DNA of 64,000 nucleotides from NCBI GenBank assembly GCA_020852965.1, contig JADYZV010000073.1, forward strand, positions 57,142-121,141, in the 5' to 3' direction. Below the pieces are notes generated by a model that was not told the origin of the DNA, made no database searches, and saw nothing but the letters and a program-made list of their open reading frames with translations. Positions 37,946 through 46,315 of this stretch are shown in pieces. Position 1 is the stretch's first letter. Each line of letters starts with the position of its first letter. The stretch comes from Pirellulaceae bacterium (GTDB taxonomy: Bacteria > Planctomycetota > Planctomycetia > Pirellulales > Pirellulaceae). Both the position numbers and the translations under genes were made by a program.

Positions 37946-39502
37946 ATGACCCAGCTTCAACAGCGGATTCAATTGGTAAGATCGCGCCTACAGCGCCAGT
38001 GGATGTGGTCGTGCTTATCGTGGGGTTTGATTGCAGGCGGAGGCGTTGCCTGTTTGATGGGCATTGTAAGGCTGCTGACGCAGGGTGCCTTCGGCTGGAG
38101 TTGGGTGGTCGGTCCATTGGCCTGCGGAGCCATGTTGGGTTTGTTGTTCTCTTGGTTGACGCGACGCTCCGAGAAGGAATCGGCCTACGCAATTGACCGA
38201 GTTTGCAATTTGAAGGATCGCACTCAAACCGCGTTGCAGTTCATGTTGACCGGCAACTCTGATGCTATACGAGGAAATGCAGTTTCGGTGGGGGACCACC
38301 GAGCTACGATGGGCATGTTGACCGGCAACTCCGATGCGATGCGACGATTGCAAGTGGAAGATGCCGAGGCGCATGCAGCGACCATTCTGCCAGAGAAAGT
38401 TGCACCCATTCACTCGCCTAGACTTTGGTCTTTAGCCATCTCGCTGACTGTGACTGCGTTCATCTTGGCTGTTCTCTCAGGACCTCAACCGATCCTACAG
38501 GCAATGGAACAAGCCAATGAAGTCGTCGAGCGCCAAGCGGATCGTATTGAGCAACATTTGGAAGAGCTAAAGCAACTTCAAGAGCAAGAGAGCAATCCTG
38601 AATTGGAACAATTAGTCAAAGAGCTTCAAGAGTTGATTGAGCAGATGAAACTACCGGGAGTCGATCCTAAAGAGGCTCTCGCCAAGATCTCCGAAATGGA
38701 AGCCTCCTTGCAGCAAATGCAGCAGCAATTGGATGATCCACAAACGAGTTCCGAACTGCAACAAATCGGCGAAGCACTTTCGCTCTCCGATGCCATGGCC
38801 ACGGCCGGAGCAGCTCTGTCTAAGGGAGAGCTCGACAAAGCAGCCGAACAATTGGAAAAGCTCGACATGCCAGACCTCGACCGCAAAACCGAAACGTCAG
38901 TTACGGAAAAGCTTGACAACGTGAATCGTGGCAATCAAGAGGGCACCCCGAAATCAAAAACGCAGCAGGCTGCCAGTCAGATTAGCCAGGGGCTGAGCCA
39001 AGGTAATCGTGGTAAATTCCTAGATGGTATGCATGGACTGGCTGGCGAAGCTCGCAAACAAGGCCGAAAAAAGAAGCTGTCCGATTTGCTCAAGAAGCAG
39101 TGCCAGTGCTTGAGTGAATGTAAGGGCGAATGCGAAAGTGAATGCCGCAATCAGGCTGAAGGCAATAAGAAGGGTGGCAGCAAAGCGGGCACTGCAGCCA
39201 GTGGCAATCAGCCTGGGGACAAAACGGGCAAGCTGAAGACCAATCCCCAAATGAACATCAAGGGGCAGGAGTCATCATCCGGCGACTCCGAAATTGAAAC
39301 GATGTCTGGGGACGAGCAACAGCAGGAAGCGCTTCGTAACTATCGCGAACGAGTCGACGAATACGAAGCCCTCACGGAGTCAGTCCTCGAATCCGAATCG
39401 ATCCCGCTTGGCCATCGACAGACAATCCGCAAGTATTTCCAAATGATTCGCCCAAGCAACGCGGAAACTGACGAGGTCTTTCGCGCGACGGGTTCCGAAT
39501 AG
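37946..39502 (+). CDS. DUF4175-like membrane protein with long coiled coil (518 aa)
   Basis: AAGGA sits 8 nt before the ATG. Two TM helices (SCLSWGLIAGGGVACLMGIV and WVVGPLACGAMLGLLFSWL) precede the segment AYAIDRVCNLKDRTQTALQF, which matches the N-terminal DUF4175-type pattern (a D-x-x-x-LKDR-x-x-TAL motif). A third TM helix is LAISLTVTAFILAVLSG. Residues ~185-335 are heptad-rich Gln/Glu/Leu coiled coil, then a Cys patch (KKQCQCLSECKGECESECR, ~residues 385-403) and a hydrophilic tail. A 72-bp duplication (residues ~99-132) lies between TALQF and LQVEDAEAHA, where family members normally run on directly. Proteins of this type often sit beside vWA/Bat operons, consistent with the neighbours here. 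Function unknown. Confidence 0.75.
   Translation: MTQLQQRIQLVRSRLQRQWMWSCLSWGLIAGGGVACLMGIVRLLTQGAFGWSWVVGPLACGAMLGLLFSWLTRRSEKESAYAIDRVCNLKDRTQTALQFMLTGNSDAIRGNAVSVGDHRATMGMLTGNSDAMRRLQVEDAEAHAATILPEKVAPIHSPRLWSLAISLTVTAFILAVLSGPQPILQAMEQANEVVERQADRIEQHLEELKQLQEQESNPELEQLVKELQELIEQMKLPGVDPKEALAKISEMEASLQQMQQQLDDPQTSSELQQIGEALSLSDAMATAGAALSKGELDKAAEQLEKLDMPDLDRKTETSVTEKLDNVNRGNQEGTPKSKTQQAASQISQGLSQGNRGKFLDGMHGLAGEARKQGRKKKLSDLLKKQCQCLSECKGECESECRNQAEGNKKGGSKAGTAASGNQPGDKTGKLKTNPQMNIKGQESSSGDSEIETMSGDEQQQEALRNYRERVDEYEALTESVLESESIPLGHRQTIRKYFQMIRPSNAETDEVFRATGSE
38243..38345 (+). repeat. In-frame 72-bp duplication with internal hairpin in the DUF4175-like gene
   Basis: ATGTTGACCGGCAACTC begins at 38243 and again at 38315, exactly 72 bp apart. 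Between the copies lies the hairpin CGGTGG-GGGA-CCACCG. It translates to MLTGNSDAIRGNAV...MLTGNSDAMRRL. The frame is preserved. Confidence 0.75.
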
Positions 39503-39525
39503 CGAGCGAATGACACGAACTCCGT
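39500..39525. repeat. Family-2 repeat fragment at the stop codon of the DUF4175-like gene
   Basis: TAGCGAGCGAATGACACGAA starts at the stop codon TAG (39500-39502) and corresponds to TAGCGAATGACACGAA of the full family-2 repeat with a four-base CGAG insertion. The downstream half of the repeat is missing. Confidence 0.5.
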
Positions 39526-39555
39526 TGAAGCTCTTTAATGTACAGAGCCGTGTTA

Positions 39556-42105
39556 CTATGTGGCTTTTCCCATCAACGGGTCTGTTTTGGATGGCAGGCC
39601 CGTTTCCACTCGCCCCGCATACCGTCGTTCGAACTGAGCTTTACCGTGAACCTGAACAGAAAAATCGTACCAGCCATGGCTGGTACTCGTCGCAACGATG
39701 ATCGTCTCAGTTTTTCCTGGTTGGACTACCAACGATGTCAGCGTGTTGCCGTAAGCTTGATCCGTAATCAAGACTTTCCAGCTTTCGCTTTTCGAATGGT
39801 TGGTGACTGAAAATTCGATGTTTCCCGATAGCTTCTTATTCAGTTGGCCTGTTCTTTGATAGGCACATTTCAAATCGATGGCAGGACCGTGGGCGTCACC
39901 CATGAACTCTCGGAAAAATCCGTTGGGACCGTAGACTCGCAGGTGGTATTTTTCATTCTCAAAATGCTCAAGTGGCCAATGGTATACAATTGAATCTCCC
40001 GCTTGCACAGCCAGCGGCCAAGTTTTTACGGATTGGAATTCGAGGTTGCCTTCCGATATTTCTTGCAGGTATTTTCCTGGCGCGTAGACGTTGAACGGTG
40101 ATCCCAATGCTAATTCACCAAAAATCTCGTCGGCCGCTGTGAATTCAATTTCGAAAGCCCCAGCCTGCGGGTTCAGATTACCGTCGGCATACAGCTCATA
40201 GTTCAGCGGGCACGAATCTCGAATCCCCGGCTCTTGCTCGGGCATCATCGGCAGTGGGTTCTCGTTTTGCCGTGCCTGTTCGATTTCCGAGTTACTAAGC
40301 GGTTTGAATCCTTCAGGCAATCCCTTGAACCGCGCGTTGTAAACTTTTTCGATAAACGCATTTCGCTCAAGAGGCACTGGGAACGCGACCGGTTCTCCAT
40401 GATAGGGTCGGAATGCGGAGGTCAAATTGCCGCAGACCGTTCTCCGCCAGTTGCTGATGTTTGTTTCTTTGATACGTTTCCCTGTTTTTTTCGATAGAAA
40501 TACCTCCAGGAACTTGAGTGTGGATGTGAGGTCACAGACTTCCGAATTCACCCACCCACCTTTGCTCCACGGAGAAGCGATCACCAGCGGAACTCGATAC
40601 CCCAACCCAACGGGGCTTTGCCGAGCTTCTGCGGGCGGGACCTGGTATTTGTTCAGCTCATCGTCCAACATCACGAACTCTTCGGCCGTATCGATGGATT
40701 GGGAAGTGGCGCGCTTGTCCGCGGGATGAGGGGCTACGAACGGCGGTACGTGGTCGAAATACCCATCGTTTTCGTCGTAGTTAAGTATGAAAATTGTTTT
40801 TTTCCAAACCTCAGGATTCTTGGTCAAAATATCCAAGACTTCCGAAACGTACCATGCGCCGTACCAGGGGGCGCTTGGATGGTCAGAGAACTTCTGAGGA
40901 GCCACCAGCCAGGAGACTGTCGGCAAATTGCCATGATCGACGTCGTGCCGGAACTGATGAAGAATATCCCCCTTGGGAACATGGACGGATCGCTTCACGC
41001 CGCCATCATCGTATTGGAGGGTTTCGATTTCGTGGAAATTGGGGTCGTTACAATTGGTAGTAAACGCTTTTTGGTGTAAGTTCTTTTCCAGCTCGGAAAG
41101 TTTGTCAAAGTTTTCCTGGCTCCACCTTTTCAGTTCATCTGCGGCTTTGCTCCATTGAGCCTGTTCTTGGTTTAGCTGCTCTTGCAGTTTTTCGATTTTG
41201 CCGTTGGGAAGTTTTTCCATCTCAAGCTTCAACTGTTCGATACGACTAGATCGTGCGGACTGTTGTTTCTCCAGCTCGATACGGCGACTGCGGCTAAAGC
41301 CAACGTGGTACTGGGAAAACCATTCGAGATTGTTGTCGGTGAAATTGGCCAGCAACGATTCGGCTTCTCTGGAAAGTCCAGATGAGTAGCTGATTTCGTT
41401 TTGATAGACTCTCCAGGAAATCCCGTCTTGCTCTAGTCGTTCCGGAAACGTACGCCAGTTGGCGGGTCGGCTGTATCCCAAGTCTGAATTGCGAACCAAA
41501 GCCTGCGACTGAGCATTTTGTCGCGTTTTGCCCGTCCAAAAGAACGACCGGTTGGTGGTTGTGCCCGTCAGTGAAGAACAGAAATGCTGGTCGCAAACGG
41601 TGAATGCGTCGGCCAACGCATAATAAAAGGGAATGTCTTCACGCGTGTAGTACCCCATCGTCAATGGCATGTTTTTGTATTGCTTGTTGCCCGGTTGTTT
41701 AGCGTCCAACCACGCGTCGTATCTCCCGTCATTGCGCGCGTCAACCTGATTGCCCCAGGAGTGAGGCAGATCGCCCATCCAGGCGGCTTGGGTGTCGCTG
41801 ATGTTCAATCGAAATGGCAGATACGTTTGCCCCTGTCGATTGCTTTGCAACCAAACGGGAGATTGGTTGGGAAGTGTAATTGCGCGAGGATCGTTAAACC
41901 CGCGCACGCCTTGAAGTGCGCCGAAACAGTGGTCGAAAGAACGATTCTCCTGCATTAAGAACACGACGTGTTCAGCATCTTGAAACGTCGTTCCTTTGTC
42001 AGGGGCAATTGCCATCGCTCGTTGAATCGAAGGCGGCATAGCCGAAAAACCGATCGCCCCCGTTAACAAACCGGCATTTTTGAAAAAATCTCTTCTGGTA
42101 GTCAT
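39556..42105 (-). CDS. Phosphocholine-specific phospholipase C-like phosphoesterase, Tat-exported
   Basis: 849 residues. MTTRRDFFKNAGLLTGAIGF is a twin-arginine signal. The phosphoesterase domain (residues ~40-560) opens with AEHVVFLMQENRSFDHCFGA, where ENRSFDH is the catalytic metal-binding motif of the PlcH/PlcN family, and later shows NYDENDGYFDHVPPF and TPSW-like VIASPWSKGGWVNSEVCDLTS. The C-terminal region (~640-840) contains two beta-sandwich repeats of the bacterial PLC C-terminal type (FGELALGSPFNVYAPGKYL; GNIEFSVTNHSKSESWKVL). A coiled insertion (residues ~270-330, EKQQSARSSRIEQLKLEMEK) is unusual. CAGGGAATTAACG precedes the ATG. It probably hydrolyses phospholipids or another phosphodiester outside the cytoplasm, releasing phosphate under limitation (inference). 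Confidence 0.9.
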   Translation of the reverse strand: MTTRRDFFKNAGLLTGAIGFSAMPPSIQRAMAIAPDKGTTFQDAEHVVFLMQENRSFDHCFGALQGVRGFNDPRAITLPNQSPVWLQSNRQGQTYLPFRLNISDTQAAWMGDLPHSWGNQVDARNDGRYDAWLDAKQPGNKQYKNMPLTMGYYTREDIPFYYALADAFTVCDQHFCSSLTGTTTNRSFFWTGKTRQNAQSQALVRNSDLGYSRPANWRTFPERLEQDGISWRVYQNEISYSSGLSREAESLLANFTDNNLEWFSQYHVGFSRSRRIELEKQQSARSSRIEQLKLEMEKLPNGKIEKLQEQLNQEQAQWSKAADELKRWSQENFDKLSELEKNLHQKAFTTNCNDPNFHEIETLQYDDGGVKRSVHVPKGDILHQFRHDVDHGNLPTVSWLVAPQKFSDHPSAPWYGAWYVSEVLDILTKNPEVWKKTIFILNYDENDGYFDHVPPFVAPHPADKRATSQSIDTAEEFVMLDDELNKYQVPPAEARQSPVGLGYRVPLVIASPWSKGGWVNSEVCDLTSTLKFLEVFLSKKTGKRIKETNISNWRRTVCGNLTSAFRPYHGEPVAFPVPLERNAFIEKVYNARFKGLPEGFKPLSNSEIEQARQNENPLPMMPEQEPGIRDSCPLNYELYADGNLNPQAGAFEIEFTAADEIFGELALGSPFNVYAPGKYLQEISEGNLEFQSVKTWPLAVQAGDSIVYHWPLEHFENEKYHLRVYGPNGFFREFMGDAHGPAIDLKCAYQRTGQLNKKLSGNIEFSVTNHSKSESWKVLITDQAYGNTLTSLVVQPGKTETIIVATSTSHGWYDFSVQVHGKAQFERRYAGRVETGLPSKTDPLMGKAT

Positions 42106-42515
42106 CGTTAATTCCCTGATGGTTCGCGGTGTTCATCGCTCCAACCTAGCCTTGGTAAACGTCACTGTCAACGTTCAGACGTTATCGTGCGCAGCGCTAG
42201 CGAGGATGTTTAGCCGTCGCCGGTGCCATCGCCTGCGCAGGCCGCAAACGAGGGTTGGCATTCGCTGCGATTCATCAGTGTCTCCCCTGTTGATCAGCTC
42301 ACCTTGCGCACCTGCGGCCTGCTGCGGCTCGGCGTTAAACGATTTCAATGAGTCGACGCAAGTTGCTTAACCTAGGTTACAATTCAATTGCAGCGTGCTA
42401 AACCACCAGGATTTTTCACTTCCAATTGACGCAAGAGGCAATGTCCTCACCAGAAGCCTATCCGTGAGTCATTGCTTCAGCTTCGAATACTTTGGCCCTG
42501 AAAGCGAGTGCAACC
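42106..42515. other. Intergenic region with possible operator, no gene
   Basis: 410 bp between two divergent genes. AACGT-TCAG-ACGTT (42170-42183), with another AACGT at 42158, lies ~65 bp upstream of the phospholipase gene and could be a regulator site. No gene, terminator or dispersed repeat is recognised in the rest. Confidence 0.35.
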
Positions 42516-42728
42516 ATGACCAAATCTCGATTTGATGATGATGTGCGAGGCAAGCCCTACCTCACCAACTTACTTAAGAGCTCGATGAAGAAGATGACGG
42601 TGGAGAACCTATTCATGAAAGCGAACTTGTCGCGCGTCGACTTCTTCAAGCAGCTTGACTTTGAACTCAAGCAGAAGTTGATTGTCGAACACGATGGCGA
42701 GTTGGAGGCCGCCCGAGCGATTGAATAA
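42516..42728 (+). CDS. Small basic hypothetical protein (70 aa)
   Basis: Starts MTKSRFDDDVRGKPYLTNLL at an ATG with AAAGCGAG upstream; a TTG eight codons earlier is less likely. The protein is soluble and mostly helical by its pattern (KKMTVENLFMKANLSRVDFF), Lys-rich in the first half and acidic at the C-terminus (EHDGELEAARAIE). No domain was recognised and there is no signal peptide. It is short but well formed. The stop codon is 14 bp from the convergent FAH gene. The function is unknown. Confidence 0.6.
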   Translation: MTKSRFDDDVRGKPYLTNLLKSSMKKMTVENLFMKANLSRVDFFKQLDFELKQKLIVEHDGELEAARAIE

Positions 42729-42742
42729 GGACCACACCGATC

Positions 42743-43612
42743 CTACTCGAAGCGGTTTCTGAGCACTCCGAGCCCTTCGACTTCGACTTCGCAGACGTCT
42801 CCGGATCGCAGGAAGCGTGGGGGCTTGCGAGCGGTGCCGACTCCGGGCGGCGTGCCGGTGAAAATTAGATCGCCCGGCTCCAGCACACAACACTGCGACA
42901 AGTAGCTGATCAACTGGGCCGGTGAAAAAATCAATTGCTGCGTGCTCGATTGCTGGAAGACCTCGCCGTTGATGCGCATGGAAATCGCTAGGTTGCTGGC
43001 GTCGGCGATGTATTGACGCGGTACGAGCACGGGCCCTACTGGAGCAAAATTAGGGAAGCTCTTGCCTAGTAGCCATTGGCCACCGGGGCGACCGATTTGC
43101 CAATCGCGGGCAGACACGTCGTGCCCGCAGGTGTAGCCAAAGACCGACTCCGCCGCCTCTACCTCGGAGACTTGCCATGTCGTGCGGCCAATGACCAAAA
43201 CCAGTTCGGCTTCATAGTCAACCTTGGCACTGCAGGTCGGCAAGGGGACTACATCCTCGGGACCACACAGGCTGCCGGCCAGTTTGTTGAACACGATCGG
43301 CTCGGAGGGAATAGGCATACCCGTTTCGATGGCGTGATCGCGATAGTTGAGTCCAATACACAGCAGCTTGCCGCCGGCGGGTACGGGGCTCAGCAGACGC
43401 ACGGGATCTTCAATGCGCGGTGCGCTGGCCACCGCCTGTTCGATACGTGAACTGAGCGCGGACCAATGCTTGATGGCTTCCAGCATGTTGGGGGCCAGCG
43501 CATGGGGTCCACGTCCGAGGTCACAAATGCCAGCGGGCTCGCCTGCTTCGCCGCACTGGGCCCCCCACGACTCGGCTCCACTAGCTGTCTCGAAACGCAC
43601 CAATCGCACCAT
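42743..43612 (-). CDS. Fumarylacetoacetate hydrolase (FAH)-family protein
   Basis: 289 residues from the ATG at 43610-43612, with GAGGAACAATAAG in front; a GTG ten codons upstream falls inside a terminator stem and is rejected. The FAH core is clear: KLLCIGLNYRDHAIETGMP, VDYEAELVLVIGR (two of the metal-binding carboxylates), GYTCGHDVSARDWQ (third ligand and active site) and EPGDLIFTGTPPGVGTARKPP. Family members cleave C-C bonds or hydrate/decarboxylate beta-keto acids in aromatic or sugar-acid breakdown. The substrate here cannot be told. The enzyme is cytoplasmic. A Rho-independent terminator of the upstream gene lies just before it, so it needs its own promoter in the 43613-43630 area or read-through. 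Confidence 0.9.
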   Translation of the reverse strand: MVRLVRFETASGAESWGAQCGEAGEPAGICDLGRGPHALAPNMLEAIKHWSALSSRIEQAVASAPRIEDPVRLLSPVPAGGKLLCIGLNYRDHAIETGMPIPSEPIVFNKLAGSLCGPEDVVPLPTCSAKVDYEAELVLVIGRTTWQVSEVEAAESVFGYTCGHDVSARDWQIGRPGGQWLLGKSFPNFAPVGPVLVPRQYIADASNLAISMRINGEVFQQSSTQQLIFSPAQLISYLSQCCVLEPGDLIFTGTPPGVGTARKPPRFLRSGDVCEVEVEGLGVLRNRFE

Positions 43613-43631
43613 CTTATTGTTCCTCGAATAC

Positions 43632-43666
43632 GAAAAAAGCACGCTGCGATCAACCGCAGCGTGCTT
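43632..43666 (-). terminator. Strong Rho-independent terminator after the TRASH-protein gene
   Basis: Perfect 12-bp arms (43637-43648 and 43655-43666) with a 6-nt loop. On the minus strand the stem GCACGCTGCG...CGCAGCGTGC is followed directly by TTTTTT. It ends the transcript of the gene at 43725-44198. Confidence 0.9.
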
Positions 43667-43724
43667 GTAATATAACAGCAGCCTACTGAGAGGCCACTAT
43701 GGATCGCTTATTAAACTCAGCAAG

Positions 43725-44198
43725 CTATTTGGTTTCTTGCTTGACCAGCTTGAACTTCCCTTTTTCAAAGGCCTTTTCGCCGAAGATTTCTTCGACTTGC
43801 GCGTCGCCTTCAAGCTTCTCAGCTTTGCCTTGGCACTTGTTGCAGCAGAATTTGACTTCGGCACCGTTGACTTTGATGGCCGTCTTGTCGTTGAGCTTGC
43901 CGCCGGTAAAGGGGCAAACTTCTTGCGCGTACTGCTTGGTGGCTACCAATTGGTTGTTGGCCTTGGCCGCGAGTTTCGTTTTCTCTTCGTCGGTCATCTT
44001 CTCGAACTTGCCCTGGCAGCCGTTGCAGCAGAAGTAGACGTTACCTTCCTTATATTTCGCGGCCTTCTCGACGTTGGCTGCCTTGCTGCCTTGCAACAAG
44101 CATTTGACGCCTTCTACCGAGACGCCATCAGCGGCGATAGCCATCGAGGCAAACATCAATGCCAACGCGCCCAAACCCAAACCCATTTTCTTATTCAT
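43725..44198 (-). CDS. Exported double TRASH/YHS-like metal-binding protein
   Basis: 157 residues. A signal peptide (MGLGLGALALMFASMAIAA) is followed by two similar ~45-residue modules: VKCLLQGSKAANVEKAAKYK...VYFCCNGCQGKFEK and EVCPFTGGKLNDKTAIKVNG...VKFCCNKCQGKAEK. Each has a leading Cys and a CCxxC knuckle, as in TRASH/YHS heavy-metal binding domains. A duplicated module in a small exported protein suggests metal chelation or delivery (Cu, Zn or Hg; not determinable). AAAAGG precedes the ATG by about 13 nt. It is monocistronic, with a strong terminator downstream. Confidence 0.8.
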   Translation of the reverse strand: MNKKMGLGLGALALMFASMAIAADGVSVEGVKCLLQGSKAANVEKAAKYKEGNVYFCCNGCQGKFEKMTDEEKTKLAAKANNQLVATKQYAQEVCPFTGGKLNDKTAIKVNGAEVKFCCNKCQGKAEKLEGDAQVEEIFGEKAFEKGKFKLVKQETK

Positions 44199-44393
44199 TC
44201 GTCTACATACCTTTTTCTAGAGTGTCCGTGAAGCGACGTGCCAACAGTGGAAATACACACCGCGTACCATGCAACTCTACGCGCTTTTGCAGGGTTGTGT
44301 CAACAGGGCAGTTTTTTAAATGCCAATGTTCCAAAAAACTGTGAACTGTTTAACAGACAGCCGGTGCGACGTACTACCGCCTTTAAAGGAGTA

Positions 44394-44410
44394 GGCACAG
44401 TCCCTGTGCC
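44394..44410. repeat. Hairpin GGCACAG-TCC-CTGTGCC
   Basis: A perfect 7-bp inverted repeat with a 3-nt loop between the TRASH-protein gene and the amidohydrolase gene. The self-complementary form suggests a short dispersed palindrome or the terminator of the amidohydrolase transcript, but no T-tract follows on either strand. Confidence 0.4.
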
Positions 44411-44445
44411 GCCCGCCCGGCTGCGTTCCCACTCACGATCGACCC

Positions 44446-45741
44446 TCAGCGATCAGGGGGGAGCCAATTGCCGGCTTGCAGCCGCTCAGCTACACCTGGA
44501 ATGATTCGAGTGGCATTTTCGTAGTAGATCTTCCTGAGCACTTCATCAGGTAGATTCACACCGTAAATGCGCCAGAAGCCTTGTGGTGGAAAAGCCTTCT
44601 CCGAGTAGGGAAAGTACTCGTCGTCCGTCTCCAAAAACCGCCAATAGAGCCGAATTCGCTGCTCGGGCTGAGGTCCATCGGTCCCGAACAGCACTCGGTC
44701 TTGGTAGTCGAGTAAGAACTGGCGCGCGGTAAAAGGCTGGCGTCCGAGCTCGGCAATGCGTGAAGCAAATTCGACTACAACGTTGGGGTGATCATCGAGC
44801 AATTGAGCTGTTTGCTGCAGATCCTCTCCGTCATTTCCCAAGTGAGCAGCGATAAAAGTGGTTCCCACGTGACGCGAAAAAAGCCGATTTCGCGCTGCAT
44901 GAAGCTCCTCGCGGCTGGGAAAGCGGTCGGGCGGGAAATGCCAATCGGGGTGGCGCGACAGTTCTTCGTAGCGTTCGTTGTTCGGGGTTAGCGGTTCGAA
45001 AAAGGCGCTCGGATCGGCGGTGTGCATGATGACCGGCAAACCCAGTTCTCCGCAGGCATGCCAGATCGGATCAAAACGTGGATCGTCGATTTGGATCAAG
45101 CTTCCATCCGCATTGCGGTATGTTAGCCCGAACGATTTAAAAACTTTCAAGCCACTGACTCCGCGCTTGGCGGCGTCCTGCAAGGCCAACACGGTGCGAT
45201 GGACAAAATCGGGCTGATTACAGTCCCAGTCGGGCGGTTGCTCGCGCGGTCCGCTCCCTTGCCAATCGACGTTCGCAAAAATTAAGAAACGCTCGCGATA
45301 CTCGCTCCACAAGTACTTGATGTGTTCCTCAAGCTGATTCCCCAGACGGCCATCGAGACTTACACACATGGCGATTCTGTTGCGGTCCATCAATTTCACG
45401 AATGCGTGCAGTTGTTCAGGGTCATGTCGCAGCCGAATCCAAAAGTGGGTATGCACATCCACCACTGGGAATTTGGCTTGTGTCAACTCGGTCTGCTTGA
45501 CTTTCAACTGTGGCTGAGGTGTGAAATCCGAAAGCTTGAGCTCAGTCAAGGCAGCGGGAGCCGAGCTCGGCGGAATGTCTGTCGGAGCTTGAGCCAAGAG
45601 TGGCAATTCGATAAGTAACCCGCAGAGCATTGCGATGCAACCAACGAACGACCGTGCAAGGGAGCGAAAGAAAATTGGTTTTGTCCGTGACTGCCAGCTC
45701 ATCGATTCGGCCTTCCATATTGGATTGGTTTGATGGACCAT
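44446..45741 (-). CDS. Amidohydrolase family protein (amidohydrolase_2 type), exported
   Basis: 431 residues from the ATG at 45739-45741; the internal ATG at 45700-45702 (MSWQSRTKPIFF) is an alternative that gives a shorter signal peptide. The hydrophobic stretch SFVGCIAMLCGLLIELPLLAQA indicates export. The TIM-barrel core has FPVVDVHTHFW (HxH metal ligands), GLKVFKS, PVIMHTADP (His), TFIAAHLGND (His) and LFGTDGPQP (Asp), the complete ligand set of the superfamily in order. Members decarboxylate or hydrolyse cyclic substrates; the substrate is unknown. It starts 15 bp after the GNAT gene on the same strand, so the two are probably co-transcribed. Confidence 0.85.
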   Translation of the reverse strand: MVHQTNPIWKAESMSWQSRTKPIFFRSLARSFVGCIAMLCGLLIELPLLAQAPTDIPPSSAPAALTELKLSDFTPQPQLKVKQTELTQAKFPVVDVHTHFWIRLRHDPEQLHAFVKLMDRNRIAMCVSLDGRLGNQLEEHIKYLWSEYRERFLIFANVDWQGSGPREQPPDWDCNQPDFVHRTVLALQDAAKRGVSGLKVFKSFGLTYRNADGSLIQIDDPRFDPIWHACGELGLPVIMHTADPSAFFEPLTPNNERYEELSRHPDWHFPPDRFPSREELHAARNRLFSRHVGTTFIAAHLGNDGEDLQQTAQLLDDHPNVVVEFASRIAELGRQPFTARQFLLDYQDRVLFGTDGPQPEQRIRLYWRFLETDDEYFPYSEKAFPPQGFWRIYGVNLPDEVLRKIYYENATRIIPGVAERLQAGNWLPPDR

Positions 45742-45756
45742 GGTCCGATTGCTCGT

Positions 45757-46239
45757 TTACTCACCCAATAGCTCAAGTTCGCGATAGACTTCATCACGAC
45801 TTCGAAGCTGGAAGAACAACGCACGCTTTTGATCGGGGAGCGCGTAGTCGAACCCCAGATCGTGCAAGAACTTTTCCGATGCACTGATCGCCATGACTTC
45901 CATTACGCCGCGTTGCCGTGCAAGCTCAACACAATGCCTTACCAAGGCTCCGCCAATACCCTTTCCTTGATGCTCGGGGTTGACGGTCAAGCACTGGATC
46001 TCAGACAGCTTCTTGGAGTAGATCTCGACGGCAGAAAAGCCAATCACTTCCCCCGCCAACTCCGCCACAAAGCCAGTCAACAACATCGCAGAAATTTCGG
46101 CGCGCGTGCGTCTGAGGACTTTGCGTTGTTCGACGAACGGACGTAACAATTCGAACACGGAGAGGAGATCGCCCTCACACGCTGGTCGAATCGAGTACTC
46201 CGCTGGAAGTGCCGTATGACTTGGTACCTGTGCTGCCAA
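45757..46239 (-). CDS. GNAT N-acetyltransferase, ArgA-like
   Basis: 160 residues from a TTG at 46237-46239, chosen because GAAAGGA lies 8 nt upstream; the frame stays open further 5' without a better start. The GNAT fold is complete: YSIRPACEGDLLSVFELLRP, EIQCLTVNPEHQGKGIGGAL (acetyl-CoA pyrophosphate loop Q-x-x-G-x-G) and FLHDLGFDYALPDQKRALFF. The EI-x-x-L-x-V and K-F-x-x-LGF patterns resemble stand-alone ArgA-type N-acetylglutamate synthases. It lies directly downstream of argE on the same strand, which supports an arginine role. Other amino-group acceptors cannot be excluded. Confidence 0.8.
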   Translation of the reverse strand: MAAQVPSHTALPAEYSIRPACEGDLLSVFELLRPFVEQRKVLRRTRAEISAMLLTGFVAELAGEVIGFSAVEIYSKKLSEIQCLTVNPEHQGKGIGGALVRHCVELARQRGVMEVMAISASEKFLHDLGFDYALPDQKRALFFQLRSRDEVYRELELLGE

Positions 46240-46315
46240 TTCGATGGTCCTTTCGTGAATTAAAAAAATACGTAGCCATTCTGCTTGTTCCAATGGGATA
46301 GCGCCTCACTGCGCA

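Noticed and set aside
37642..38196. 184-codon plus-strand frame after the giant TPR gene
   Set aside because: It runs through two repeat elements and then overlaps the DUF4175-like gene in another frame; its translation has no coherent fold.
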